From Rhodospirillaceae bacterium (GTDB taxonomy: Bacteria > Pseudomonadota > Alphaproteobacteria > Reyranellales > Reyranellaceae): a stretch of DNA of 64,000 nucleotides. Under the pieces are notes generated by a model, which was not told where the DNA came from, did no database searches, and saw nothing but the letters and a program-made list of their open reading frames with translations. Shown one piece after another: positions 52,487-61,683 of this stretch (position 1 is its first letter; the number at the start of each line of letters is the position of its first letter). The DNA lies in the NCBI GenBank assembly GCA_009772935.1, contig WOUR01000024.1:62001-126000 (forward strand), in the 5' to 3' direction. The position numbers and the translations under genes were made by a program.

Positions 52487-54241
52487 TCAGCTCGCGGCGG
52501 TCGACACGTTGAACTGCAGCTCCGCCAGCCGGCCGTACAGGCCGCCGCGTCGCACCAGCTCGGCATGGGTCCCGACGTCGACCACCCGCCCCTGGTCGAG
52601 AACGACGATGCGGTCGGCCTTCTGCACCGTGGCGAGTCGATGGGCGATCACCAGGGTCGTGCGGTTGCGCATCACCCGGTCCAGGGCCTGCTGGACCGCC
52701 AGCTCGCTCTCGGCATCCAGGGCGCTCGTCGCCTCGTCCAGCAGCAGCACGGCGGGGTCGCAGAGCAGCGCCCGGGCAATGGCGATGCGCTGGCGCTGCC
52801 CACCGGAGAGGCGCACGCCGCGTGCCCCGAGGTCGGTCGCGAAGCCGTGCGGCAGCGCCTCGATGAACCCCAGCGCCGAGGCTGCCTCGGCGGCGGCGCG
52901 GACCTCGGCATCGCTGGCATCGGGGCGTCCGTAGCGGATGTTCTCCGTGACCGAGGTGCTGAACAGGGTGGGATCCTGCGGGACGACGGCCAGCGACCGA
53001 CGCAGGTCGCCCAGCGCCAGGTCGCGTATGTCGATGCCGTCGAGGCGGATCGTGCCCTTCTCCGGATCGTAGAAGCGCAGCAGCAGGTTGAAGGCGGTCG
53101 TCTTGCCGGCGCCCGAGGGGCCCACGATCGCCACCGTCTCGCCCGGCGCGATCGCGAGGTCGAAGCCATCGAGGGCGAGCGCGTCGGTGCGCGTCGGATA
53201 GCGGAACGAAATCCCCTCGAACGACACCGCGCCCTTCACCGGCCTGGGCAAGGGCGTGGGATGGGCCGGCTCGGCGATCGACGGCGCTTCCGCGCGCAGT
53301 TCGGCCAGGCGCTCGGCGGCGCCCGAGGCGCGCTGCAGGTCGCCGATGGTCTCGCTGATCGCGCCGCCCGAGCTGGCGACCAGGACCGCGTAGAACACGA
53401 AGGCCGAGAGATCGCCGGCGCTGATGCGCCCGGTCAGCACGTCGTGGCCACCCATCCACAGCAGGAAGCCGACGGCCGAGAAGACGATGAAGATGACCAG
53501 CGTGGTCATGATCGCGCGCCGCGACACCCGCCGCGTCGCGGCCACGAACGCGCGCTCCGTCGCCTCGCCGAAACGCCGCGCGGCACGATCCTCCTGGGCG
53601 AAGGCCTGGACCGTGCGCACCCCGTCCAGGGTCTCGGCGCCTTCCGACACCATCTCGCCCATGCGCGCCTGGGCCTCGCGCGACAGCGCCCTCACCTTTC
53701 GACCGAACACGACGATCGGCACGACGGTGAGCGGCACGACCGCGAGCGTCCACAAAGCGAGCTTGGGATTGGTGACGACCAGCATCACCACGCCGCCAAG
53801 GCACATCAGCGTGTTGCGCAGCGCAACCGACGCCGAGGAGCCGATCACCTGTTCGATGAGCTGCGCGTCGGCCGAGATGCGGCTCATGACGTCGCCCGAG
53901 CGTTTGATCTCGAACCAGGCCGGCCCCAGCCGCACGACATGGTCGAAGAGGTCGCGGCGCAGGTCGCCCACGACCCGCTCGCCCAACCACGAGACCAGGT
54001 AGAAGCGCGCGCCCGAGGCGATCGCCAGCACGACGGCCACGGCCAGCAGCGAGGCCAGGGCATAGTTGAGGATGTCCGGCCGGCCTTGGGCGAATCCCCG
54101 GTCGATCAGGGCGCGCAGGCAGGCGCCGAAGGCCAGCACCGTCCCCGCTGCCACCAGCAGCGACAGGAGGGCCAGGATCGTTCGCCCGCGATAGGGTTTG
54201 AGATAGGGCCCCAGCAGGGCCAGGCCACCAAACCGGTTCAT
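52487..54241 (-). CDS. ABC exporter, fused permease and ATPase
   Basis: The 584-residue half-transporter has six membrane helices in residues ~15-300 and a nucleotide-binding domain at about 335-575. Motifs are Walker A GPSGAGKTT, LSGGQRQRIAIARAL, LLLDEATSALD and the H-loop VIAHRLATV. It works as a homodimer exporting lipids, drugs or peptides. The family (MsbA/LmrA-like) does not fix the substrate. The ATG at 54241 overlaps the cyaY stop by four bases. A longer upstream frame is a shadow of cyaY. Confidence 0.92.
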   Translation of the reverse strand: MNRFGGLALLGPYLKPYRGRTILALLSLLVAAGTVLAFGACLRALIDRGFAQGRPDILNYALASLLAVAVVLAIASGARFYLVSWLGERVVGDLRRDLFDHVVRLGPAWFEIKRSGDVMSRISADAQLIEQVIGSSASVALRNTLMCLGGVVMLVVTNPKLALWTLAVVPLTVVPIVVFGRKVRALSREAQARMGEMVSEGAETLDGVRTVQAFAQEDRAARRFGEATERAFVAATRRVSRRAIMTTLVIFIVFSAVGFLLWMGGHDVLTGRISAGDLSAFVFYAVLVASSGGAISETIGDLQRASGAAERLAELRAEAPSIAEPAHPTPLPRPVKGAVSFEGISFRYPTRTDALALDGFDLAIAPGETVAIVGPSGAGKTTAFNLLLRFYDPEKGTIRLDGIDIRDLALGDLRRSLAVVPQDPTLFSTSVTENIRYGRPDASDAEVRAAAEAASALGFIEALPHGFATDLGARGVRLSGGQRQRIAIARALLCDPAVLLLDEATSALDAESELAVQQALDRVMRNRTTLVIAHRLATVQKADRIVVLDQGRVVDVGTHAELVRRGGLYGRLAELQFNVSTAAS

Positions 54242-54543
54242 GGCGCCTGCCAATTCAGCACTACGCCCAGCTCGGCCCCGAGGACGGCCAGCAGGTCGCC
54301 GCCGCCCCGCGTGTCCTGCCAACGCCCCGTGGTCGCATCTAAGGCATAGTGCCGGGCACCGCTCACCGGCGAACTCAGCCATATCTGCCGGGTGGGCGCA
54401 TGTTTGTTGACGATCCAGGTTCCGGCATCGCCCTCGACCGTCAGGATGCCCTCCTGCAGTTCGGCGTCGACATGATCGCCCAGCGCCTCCTCGAGGGTGG
54501 CGAGCAGGCTGTCGGCGAGGGTTTCAAAGGGTGAATCGCTCAT
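54238..54543 (-). CDS. cyaY: Frataxin-like iron-sulfur assembly protein CyaY
   Basis: CyaY binds iron and regulates the IscS-based cluster assembly machine. The 101-residue protein has an acidic first helix ([20 protein letters not shown]) and the sheet with [28 protein letters not shown]. The tryptophan/Asn/Lys pattern and [14 protein letters not shown] match frataxin. It starts at 54543 and is divergent from rpmE. Confidence 0.9.
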   Translation of the reverse strand: MSDSPFETLADSLLATLEEALGDHVDAELQEGILTVEGDAGTWIVNKHAPTRQIWLSSPVSGARHYALDATTGRWQDTRGGGDLLAVLGAELGVVLNWQAP

Positions 54544-54585
54544 GGCTGGCCGGTCTACAAGCCATGGCGGGGCCGTACAACCAGC

Positions 54586-54614
54586 TTGTCGCCACGCTCC
54601 GGGGACTGTATATC
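54586..54614 (+). promoter_or_regulatory. Candidate sigma70 promoter of rpmE
   Basis: TTGTCG and TATATC are separated by 17 bases, about 57 bases before the rpmE ATG. Both hexamers match the consensus at most positions, and the spacing is ideal. Predicted by eye only. Confidence 0.45.
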
Positions 54615-54670
54615 CCCGCCCCTGTTGCGCCGGCCGGTCGGAATCGGCCCTGAAGCGCTGGAGAGAGATC

Positions 54671-54940
54671 ATGCAAGAGAAGATTCACCCCGACTATCAC
54701 ACCATCACCGTGGTGATGACCGACGGCACGTCCTTCGAGACGAAGTCGACCTGGGGCAAGGAAGGCGCCAGCCTGCGCCTCGACATCGATCCGAAGACGC
54801 ATCCGGCCTGGACCGGCGTGCGCCAGAGCATCGATCGCGGCGGCCGCGTCCAGCGCTTCCGCAATCGCTTCGGCATGATCGGTAGCGACAAGACCGATCC
54901 GGCCAAGGCAGACGCCAAGCCGGACGCCGAGAAGAAGTAA
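54671..54940 (+). CDS. rpmE: 50S ribosomal protein L31
   Basis: The 89-residue protein starts [19 protein letters not shown] and continues [18 protein letters not shown] and [12 protein letters not shown], the alphaproteobacterial L31 pattern. It has no zinc cysteines (C-minus form), which is normal in this group. A lysine- and aspartate-rich tail follows. A GAGAGAG ribosome-binding site lies before the ATG. Confidence 0.95.
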   Translation: MQEKIHPDYHTITVVMTDGTSFETKSTWGKEGASLRLDIDPKTHPAWTGVRQSIDRGGRVQRFRNRFGMIGSDKTDPAKADAKPDAEKK

Positions 54941-55004
54941 GCCCGCTTCTTCTTTCCGAGCTTCTGCTACATTACGGCCGCGATACCCTTCGGGAGGCGG
55001 CGTA

Positions 55005-57047
55005 GTGAAATCTGTCAGAGTTGTTTGTGCCCACGATTGTCCCGACATGTGCTCGCTCATCGCACATGTCGACAACGGTAAGGTCGTGCGCATCCAGGGT
55101 GACCCCGACCAGCCGTACACGGCTGGTTTCGCCTGCGGCAAGGTCAACCGCGACAGCGACCTGGTGAACTCTCCCGAGCGGCTCGCCTCCCCGCTGCGCC
55201 GCACCGGGCCGAAGGGCTCGGGCCAGTTCGAGCCGATTACCTGGGACGAGGCGCTCGACGAGATTGCCCAGCGCTGGAAGTCGATCATCGCGGAGAGCGG
55301 CCCGCTCGCCATCCTGGGCTACGCCTACTCCGCCCATCAGGGCCTGATGAACCGTGGCCTGGTGAACGGCCTGTTCCATGCGCTCGGCACGTCGCGCCTT
55401 CAGGCCGGCACGGTCTGCGACACGTGCTGCGAGACCGCCTGGGAAATGACGCTGGGCCCGGTGGGCGGCGCCGATCCCGAATCGGTCATCTATTCCGACC
55501 TTATGATCTCCTGGGGCGCCGACCTGGCCGCCACCAACGTGCATTTCTGGGCCCTGGCGGAAAGCCAGCGCAAGAAGACCGGCATGCCGATTGTGGTGAT
55601 CGACCCTCGCCGCACGCGCAGCGCCCGGGCCGCCGACCTCTACCTGCCGATACGGATCGGCACCGATGCGGCGCTGGCCCTGGGCGTCATGCACATCCTG
55701 GTGCGCGACGGGCTCGCCAACCGTGACTACATCGACGTTCACACGCTGGGCTTCGACAAGGTCGAGCGCGAGGTGCTGCCGAAGTTCACGCCGGCTCGCA
55801 CAGCCGAGATCACAGGCCTCGCGGTCGCCGACATCGAGGCGTTCGCCGCGATGTACGGCCGCGCGACGGCCGCGCTGATCCGGCTCGGCGAAGGCATGAC
55901 CCGCCTCACCCATGGCGGCCAGGCGCTGCGCACCGTGGCGCTGCTGCCGGGCGTGAGCGGTCATTACGGCGTCAAGGGCGGCGGCGCGCTGCTGCTGACG
56001 GCCGCGTCGTGCGATCTCAACTACGCCGCCGTGCGCAAGCCCTCCGGGCCGGCGACGGCGCGGATGGTGAACCATCTGCGCCTCGGCGAAGAGCTCCTCA
56101 ACATGAAGGACCCGCCGCTCCGCGCCCTGTTCGTGGCCGCCAACAATCCGGTCGTGACCTGCCCCGAAGTGCACAAGGTGCAGAAGGGCCTGATGCGCGA
56201 GGACCTGTTCACCGTCGTGCACGACCCGTTCATGACCGACACGGCGCGCTACGCCGACATCGTGCTGCCGGCCGCGAACTATCTCGAGACCGACGACCTC
56301 TACCGCGCCTACGGCGCCTACTGGATGCAGTGGGGCCAGAAGGCGGTCGAGCCGGCCGGCGAGGCACGCTCCAACTTCCATGTGGCGCAGGCACTGGCGC
56401 AGCGCATGGCCATCGCCGACCCGATCTTCAGCCTGACGCCGCGCGAAGCGGCCGAGGAATTCTTCAAGGGATCGACCGGACCGGCCTCGAAGGTCGACCG
56501 CAACGAGCTGTTCGCCGGCGTGCCCCTCAACATCAAGCACGACTGGGACGGCCAGCCCTTCAAGACGCCGTCGGGCAAGCTGGAATTCTATTCCGAGCAA
56601 CTGGCCAGACAGGGCCTGCCGCCGATGCCGGATTGGGAAGCCGACCCGATCGAGGCCGAGGAAGCCGCGCGGTGGCCGCTGCGGCTGCTGACCGCGCCGG
56701 GCTACTTCCAGGCCCATACCGCCTTCTCGGGCGTCGGCTTCCTGCGCGAGCGCGAGGGCAAGCCGTTCTGCATCCTGCACCCCGACGATGCGGCGAAGCT
56801 CGGGCTGAAGGATGGCGCCCCGGTGCGCGTGTTCAACGACCGTGGCGAGATCGGCCTGATCCTCAAGATCGCCGACGAGGTCCAGCCGGGCGTCCTGCTG
56901 GTGCCGGGCCAGCGTCCCGTGGGCGAGGCCGTGTCGGGCACGATCAACATGCTCTGCTCGGACCGCTACACCGACATGGGCGAAGGCGCGACCTACCAGA
57001 GCACCTGGCTCGAGGTTGCAGCCTGGAAGGACGCGGCGGCGGCCTGA
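55005..57047 (+). CDS. Molybdopterin oxidoreductase (paralogue)
   Basis: This 680-residue enzyme of the same superfamily as that at 48 kb starts at GTG (55005) with GGGAGG upstream. Its cluster motif is CAHDCPDMC with a fourth cysteine in GFACGKV. VCDTCCETAWEMT near residue 140 probably holds the molybdenum-ligand region. ADIVLPAANYLETDD and a C-terminal dinucleotide-binding part (HPDDAAKLGLKDGAPVRVF) follow. No signal peptide. Substrate unknown. It follows rpmE by 64 bases with no terminator that I can see. Confidence 0.85.
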   Translation: MKSVRVVCAHDCPDMCSLIAHVDNGKVVRIQGDPDQPYTAGFACGKVNRDSDLVNSPERLASPLRRTGPKGSGQFEPITWDEALDEIAQRWKSIIAESGPLAILGYAYSAHQGLMNRGLVNGLFHALGTSRLQAGTVCDTCCETAWEMTLGPVGGADPESVIYSDLMISWGADLAATNVHFWALAESQRKKTGMPIVVIDPRRTRSARAADLYLPIRIGTDAALALGVMHILVRDGLANRDYIDVHTLGFDKVEREVLPKFTPARTAEITGLAVADIEAFAAMYGRATAALIRLGEGMTRLTHGGQALRTVALLPGVSGHYGVKGGGALLLTAASCDLNYAAVRKPSGPATARMVNHLRLGEELLNMKDPPLRALFVAANNPVVTCPEVHKVQKGLMREDLFTVVHDPFMTDTARYADIVLPAANYLETDDLYRAYGAYWMQWGQKAVEPAGEARSNFHVAQALAQRMAIADPIFSLTPREAAEEFFKGSTGPASKVDRNELFAGVPLNIKHDWDGQPFKTPSGKLEFYSEQLARQGLPPMPDWEADPIEAEEAARWPLRLLTAPGYFQAHTAFSGVGFLREREGKPFCILHPDDAAKLGLKDGAPVRVFNDRGEIGLILKIADEVQPGVLLVPGQRPVGEAVSGTINMLCSDRYTDMGEGATYQSTWLEVAAWKDAAAA

Positions 57048-57068
57048 CGGCCGCCGCACGTCCCTCCT

Positions 57069-57226
57069 CTTAGAGTCTTTCCACCTCACCCTGAGGAGCG
57101 AACGCAGTGAGCGTCTCGAAGGGTGGGCGAGAGCGGCGCATTTGCTGCCCATCCTTCGAGATGGCCACTTCGTGGCCGTCTCGAAGGATGAGGTCGGTGG
57201 GTCGATTCAAGGCGGAAGACTCTAAG
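57069..57226. repeat. Palindromic extragenic repeat element
   Basis: Outer arms CTTAGAGTCTTTCC and GGAAGACTCTAAG are inverted copies with one extra base, enclosing ~130 bases. Inside are two hairpins. The left one has arms caccct / agggtg (57087-57125). The right one is nearly perfect over 39 bases (57151-57189), with atccttcgaga / tctcgaaggat and ggccac / gtggcc. The CTCGAAGG-type sequence resembles dispersed extragenic repeats known in alphaproteobacteria. The right arm contains the stop codon of the following gene. Confidence 0.8.
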
Positions 57227-57545
57227 CCCCCGCGTGAACGAAACGGTGCTGCGTGCGCTCACGCTTCGTGAGCTTGGGCAGCGCCTGTCCGACGATCAGC
57301 GCCTTGAAATGCGGCGTCTCCTGGTGGGAGGCGAAACCCGCCTCGTCGTGGAACACCTCGTAGAAGAGGAACTTCCAGGGCTCCGCGATCGAGCGATGGA
57401 TCTGGAAGGCGTGCACCCAGGGCTCGCGCTGGGCCTGTGGCAGATACTCGCGAACGATCGCGGCCACGGCATCGGCCTCGGACGGCCTGGCTTCCCAGAA
57501 CGCCGTGACGATGAGCCCGTCCTTCAGGGCATGTAGATCGACCAT
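57222..57545 (-). CDS. ABM-domain (antibiotic biosynthesis monooxygenase-like) protein
   Basis: The 107-residue ferredoxin-like protein has VTAFWEARPSEADAVAAIVREYL and FLFYEVFHDEAGFASHQETPHFKAL, the two halves of an ABM domain. Members include quinol monooxygenases and stress-related small proteins. An AGGAGAAG ribosome-binding site precedes the ATG at 57545. Its TAG stop lies in the palindromic repeat, which could act as its transcription end. Confidence 0.83.
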   Translation of the reverse strand: MVDLHALKDGLIVTAFWEARPSEADAVAAIVREYLPQAQREPWVHAFQIHRSIAEPWKFLFYEVFHDEAGFASHQETPHFKALIVGQALPKLTKRERTQHRFVHAGA

Positions 57546-57624
57546 GAGTGCTTCTCCTGCCGTTGCTGACGGGAGGGTTCTAGCCCGGCCATCCACGCCG
57601 ACGTTTCGGCGAGGATCGAAGCGA

Positions 57625-59121
57625 CTACTTCACCATCTCCGGCGCCGCGACCCGGATTCGGCCGGATCGGCGCGCCTTGTCGAGCGTGTCGTGATCCTCG
57701 TCGGTCTGCCTCGCGTAAGCCATGGCGAACTTGCCGATCGCTTCGTCGAGAACGTCGCTGTTGCCGCAATAGCCGGCGATCATCGCAGGATCGCCCGACT
57801 TGGCGTGCGCCAACGCAAGCGCCCAGCCGCACAGTCCGCAATATTCGGTGAAGCCGTCGAGGGTGCTCGGGTCGCTCTCGTTGAACTTGACGCTGCCCTT
57901 CATGTCCGCGAGCTGGCGCACGTAGAAGTCCTTGCCGTCGAGCTGACCCCAGCCGAGGAAGATGTCGGGTGACCCCTGTGCCAGGCGCTGCCCGACGACG
58001 ACCCGTCTGCCCTGGTTCTCGAACCTGAGTTTCTGCGTGACATAAGGGGCAACCACCGACTGCTGCGCCTGCTTGACCTGCAGGAACAGCGGATCGTCGG
58101 AGTCTATGCCTTGCAGCAGGATGACCCAGCAGCCCGTCCCGACGCTGCCGACACCCACCACCTTGCGGGCCGTATCGACGATGCGGTAGCGCGACAACAG
58201 CACGCGCCGGTCGATCGGCAGCGATTCGATATAGGCCTGCAGCATGCTGTCGAGCGCGACGTCGGCCGGGGTGCCTGCCGCGGTATGCGTCTCGCGCACG
58301 ATCAGCGGCACTTCCTCGATGATGCGATGCTCGCCGTCGACCTGCTCGGTCAGCTTCTCGAGCGCGCTGACATGTCCCTTGGCACGCGCCTTGTCCATCA
58401 TGCGCTCGGCGCCGCGTCTCGCTCGCGGCGACAGGGTGTCGAGCACGGCCCGCTCGTCGATCCGATCGTACCAGGTCTGCAGGTAGCCCATTTCTGAGTA
58501 GCGCCGCATGCGCTTGCGGTAGGAGCGTACGATGGCCTGCGCTGCACCTTCGGCCGCCACCTTGTCGCCGCCCATGAAGCGCACCGCGACGGCGGCGCTT
58601 GCCGCGAGACGCTTCAGGTCCCATTCCCAGGGGCCGGGGTGAACCTCGTCGAAATCGTTGATGGCGAAGATCAGGTTGCGCTCGGCCGAGGCGAAGACGC
58701 CGAAGTTCGAGACGTGCATGTCGCCACAGGCTGCAACGGCCATCCCGGTGACCGGTGTGGTCGACAGGTCGGCCGTCATGACGGCCGCCGAGCCGCGCAG
58801 GAAGGCAAAGGGCGACGCCAGCATGCGCGCAAAGCGCACCGGCACCAGCTTCTGCACTCGGCATTCGTTCTGGGCTTCGAGGATGGCGACGGGATCGGGC
58901 CGATCCGCGGCGCGCTCGAACCAGGCGTGGGAGGTGCGCGGCACCCGCGTACGCAAGGCCTTGCCGGCCTGGAGGCGCTCCGCGACCGTTGACCGCTGCG
59001 CGACGAAGCTGTCGCGCAGCGTCAGGCTGTCCATTGCCGCGTTCATGCGCTCGAACGTTCGATCGATGTTCGACTGCAATTCCACCACTGCCATGCGTCG
59101 CGCCCCGCTCCGGTCGTTCAA
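57625..59121 (-). CDS. DUF2252 protein (kinase-like fold)
   Basis: The 498-residue protein has FAFLRGSAAVMTADL, CGDMHVSNFGVFASAERNL and INDFDEVHPGPWEWDLKRLA near residues 105-170, the landmarks of DUF2252. The fold is distantly protein-kinase-like, with D-x-H and DFD-type acidic motifs that may bind metal and nucleotide. The function is unknown. A second ATG nine codons in is also possible. The MFS gene ends 3 bases upstream of its start codon, so they may share a transcript. Confidence 0.82.
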   Translation of the reverse strand: MNDRSGARRMAVVELQSNIDRTFERMNAAMDSLTLRDSFVAQRSTVAERLQAGKALRTRVPRTSHAWFERAADRPDPVAILEAQNECRVQKLVPVRFARMLASPFAFLRGSAAVMTADLSTTPVTGMAVAACGDMHVSNFGVFASAERNLIFAINDFDEVHPGPWEWDLKRLAASAAVAVRFMGGDKVAAEGAAQAIVRSYRKRMRRYSEMGYLQTWYDRIDERAVLDTLSPRARRGAERMMDKARAKGHVSALEKLTEQVDGEHRIIEEVPLIVRETHTAAGTPADVALDSMLQAYIESLPIDRRVLLSRYRIVDTARKVVGVGSVGTGCWVILLQGIDSDDPLFLQVKQAQQSVVAPYVTQKLRFENQGRRVVVGQRLAQGSPDIFLGWGQLDGKDFYVRQLADMKGSVKFNESDPSTLDGFTEYCGLCGWALALAHAKSGDPAMIAGYCGNSDVLDEAIGKFAMAYARQTDEDHDTLDKARRSGRIRVAAPEMVK

Positions 59122-59123
59122 CG

Positions 59124-60536
59124 TTATGCCGCCGCCCTCTTACCACCCGAGCGGCCCGCCAGCATCGCCAGGCGCGCGCCCACGACGGCGGCCAGGAGAG
59201 CCGCCGGCGCGAACCCCATCGGCACCCAGAAGGCGGCGCCGGTCACATCCTGCGCGCTGAGGTCACGTGAAAAGCCGGCGAGGGTCGCCACGATGCCGGC
59301 GGCGGCGGCCCCCAGGGCGAATCCACTCTGCTGCACGGTCGCCACGGCGGAGGCCGCCAGCTCCGCCTCCCCCTGCTTCGCCCCACCCATCAGGCGCTGC
59401 ACGCCGAAGCCCCAGCAGGCTCCGATCCCCACCCCGACGAGAGCGATGAACGCCGGCAGGACGAGCACCGGCTGCGGCATCAGCAACGCCACCCCAGCCA
59501 GCCCCGCCGCCATCGCCAGGGGGCCGGCGACCAGCAGCCGGCCGGCCGCCCGCGGCGCCCGGCCCGCGACGACCAGCGAAGCCACCGTCCAACCCATCGA
59601 GGCGCCGGCGACCGTATAGCCGGCGGCCAGCGGATCGAAGCCGTGAAGGCTCTGCAGGAAGATCGGGATGAAGATCGACAGCGGGCTGTAGCCGATCGAG
59701 ACCAGCAGGCAGAACCACATGGCGATGCCCGTCACCGTGCCCGGGGAGAAGGCGTCGCTCGGGAACAGCGGCGCTTTCGAACGCCGGTCCAGCAGGATCA
59801 TGGTTACCAGCAGACCGACCGCTCCGAGGAATAGACCGGCCTTGCTCGACGGCAGGGTGACGACGCTGGCCGCCGACATGGTGGCGATCGCCAGACAGAT
59901 CAGCGCGACCCGACCGCCGGGAATCGCGCGTGCCGCCCCCGCCGTCTCCGCCCGCGCCCGCGGTAACGCCCGGGCCGCGACCAACGCCAGCAGGGCCGCC
60001 AGGACCGTCACGGCGTAGAAAGATCCGCGCCAGTTTGCCCAGGTCGCGAAGGCGCCCCCGAGCATCGGTCCAACCAGCACCGCCATGCTCCAGGCGCCCG
60101 ACAGCAGCGCGGCCACCCGTGGCCAGACGGGCTCGGGGAAGGAGCGGCCCACCAGAACGTAGGCCATGGCCGACAGGACGCCGCCGCCGAAGCCCTGCAC
60201 GAAGCGACCCGCCACGACGATGCCCATCGAGGGCGCAAGCGCGCAGACAAGCGCGCCGATTCCGAAGACCAGCGCACCGGCGCAGAAGGCGCTGCGGGCC
60301 CCAAGCCGTACAGTCAGGTGTCCCGTGCAGGTCGCCGCGACGATCGACGAGGCGAGGAAGGCCGTGGTCGGCCAGCTCACCATCGCCGCGCCGCCGACAT
60401 CCGCAACGATGCTGGGGAGCACCGTCGCCAGCATCAGCACGTTCATCGAATGCAGGAGGACGCCGCCCACCAGGGCCACCAGCAGGGGAATCCATTCGCG
60501 CTTCAGGAGCGCCGACCAGCCGGCTGTCGCAACCAT
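59124..60536 (-). CDS. MFS exporter (DHA2-like)
   Basis: This 470-residue carrier with about 13-14 hydrophobic segments has LATVLPSIVADVGG and LTVRLGARSAFCAGA early on and GRFVQGFGGGVLSAMAY in helix 4-5, typical of drug/proton antiporters. Substrate unknown. The ATG at 60536 was chosen; a TTG 12 codons upstream is possible. It is divergent from the Ada/AlkA-like gene. Confidence 0.85.
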   Translation of the reverse strand: MVATAGWSALLKREWIPLLVALVGGVLLHSMNVLMLATVLPSIVADVGGAAMVSWPTTAFLASSIVAATCTGHLTVRLGARSAFCAGALVFGIGALVCALAPSMGIVVAGRFVQGFGGGVLSAMAYVLVGRSFPEPVWPRVAALLSGAWSMAVLVGPMLGGAFATWANWRGSFYAVTVLAALLALVAARALPRARAETAGAARAIPGGRVALICLAIATMSAASVVTLPSSKAGLFLGAVGLLVTMILLDRRSKAPLFPSDAFSPGTVTGIAMWFCLLVSIGYSPLSIFIPIFLQSLHGFDPLAAGYTVAGASMGWTVASLVVAGRAPRAAGRLLVAGPLAMAAGLAGVALLMPQPVLVLPAFIALVGVGIGACWGFGVQRLMGGAKQGEAELAASAVATVQQSGFALGAAAAGIVATLAGFSRDLSAQDVTGAAFWVPMGFAPAALLAAVVGARLAMLAGRSGGKRAAA

Positions 60537-60630
60537 GGCCGGCGACTGATCACGTTCCTGTCCCCGGGTCAAAGACTAACGGGTCCGAAAACCGCGAGCG
60601 CCGACCGCGCGCGCGTGGAAAGATCGGCGC

Positions 60631-61683
60631 ATGGAATTGCTCGACCGCAGCACCCATTACCGCGCTTTCCAGAGCCGCGATGCCCGTTTCGACGGAAGGG
60701 TCTTCGTCGGCGTGACCTCGACCGGCATCTACTGCCGGCCGGTCTGCCCGGCCCGCACGCCCCGGTTCGAGAATTGCCGCTTCTTCGCCTCGGCCGCCGC
60801 CGCCCAGGAAGCGGGCTTCCGCCCCTGCCTGCGCTGCCGGCCCGAGATCGCCCCCGACTTCGCCTCCTGGCGCGGCAGCGCCAATACGGTGACCCGGGCC
60901 CTGGCGCTGATCGCCGACGGCGCCCTCGACGAGGACGAGGCCGGCGTCGAGAATCTGGCCGGGCGGGTGGGCGTCGGTGGCCGCCAACTGCGCCGCCTGT
61001 TCCACCGTCATCTCGGCGCGTCGCCCATCGCGGTCGCCCAGACGCGGCGCGTGCTGTTCGCCAAGCAGCTGCTGCACGACACCAACCTGCCGATGTCCGA
61101 AGTGGCCCTGGCCTCGGGCTTCGGCAGTATCCGGCGATTCAACGAGACGTTCCGGAAGCTGTTCGACCGGCCGCCGAGGATGCTGCGCCGCAGAGCCGGC
61201 ACCGATACCTCTGCCCGCGACGGCGTCACGCTGAGGCTCGCCTACCGCCCGCCCTATGACTGGCACGGCATGCTGGCAGCGCTCTCCTCGCGCGAACCGT
61301 CCGGCCTGGAATGGATCGAAGCCGGTGTCTGGCATCGTCGCCTCGATCTCGACGGCCTGCGCGGTCGCGTCTCCGTCGCGCATCTGCCGGACCGCAACGC
61401 CGTCGCGGTCACCATCCACTTCCCGTCGGTGAAGGCCCTGCCGGCGATCGTCGCGCGCGTGCGCCGGGTCTTCGATCTCGGGGCCGACATCACGACCATC
61501 GACAGCCATCTCGCGCGCGATCCGGCGCTCGCGCCGCTGATCGCGCGGCGACCGGGCCTGCGTGCGCCGGGCGACTGGGATGGCGAAGCGATGGATATTC
61601 CCGCCGACGACGAGGCGCCGCCGTCCTGGCGGCCGTGGCACGCCTATGCGGCGGAGCACCTGCGGAGGGCGCGGCATGCCTGA
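60631..61683 (+). CDS. Ada-AraC-AlkA-type protein lacking the glycosylase catalytic domain
   Basis: Residues 1-80 are an Ada zinc-binding domain with Cys35, Cys39, Cys66 and Cys69 in the places of E. coli Ada C38, C42, C69 and C72. Residues 85-185 form an AraC-type HTH (NLAGRVGVGGRQLRRLF, SEVALASGFGSIRRFNETF). About 200-315 is the AlkA N-terminal domain, ending RRPGLRAPGDWDGE. It then jumps to SWRPWHAYAAEHLRRA, the C-terminal helix of AlkA. The HhH-GPD catalytic region (~130 residues) is missing in frame. It is probably now a methyl-sensing regulator only. It is coupled to the ogt gene by an 8-base overlap. Confidence 0.85.
   Translation: MELLDRSTHYRAFQSRDARFDGRVFVGVTSTGIYCRPVCPARTPRFENCRFFASAAAAQEAGFRPCLRCRPEIAPDFASWRGSANTVTRALALIADGALDEDEAGVENLAGRVGVGGRQLRRLFHRHLGASPIAVAQTRRVLFAKQLLHDTNLPMSEVALASGFGSIRRFNETFRKLFDRPPRMLRRRAGTDTSARDGVTLRLAYRPPYDWHGMLAALSSREPSGLEWIEAGVWHRRLDLDGLRGRVSVAHLPDRNAVAVTIHFPSVKALPAIVARVRRVFDLGADITTIDSHLARDPALAPLIARRPGLRAPGDWDGEAMDIPADDEAPPSWRPWHAYAAEHLRRARHA

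Noticed and set aside
54972..57152. 726-codon minus-strand open frame
   Set aside because: Antisense to the second molybdoenzyme, which has clear cofactor motifs on the plus strand.
57069..57226. CRISPR array or transposon end at the repeat
   Set aside because: There are no regularly spaced direct repeats, no spacers and no transposase; the structure is a single palindromic element.
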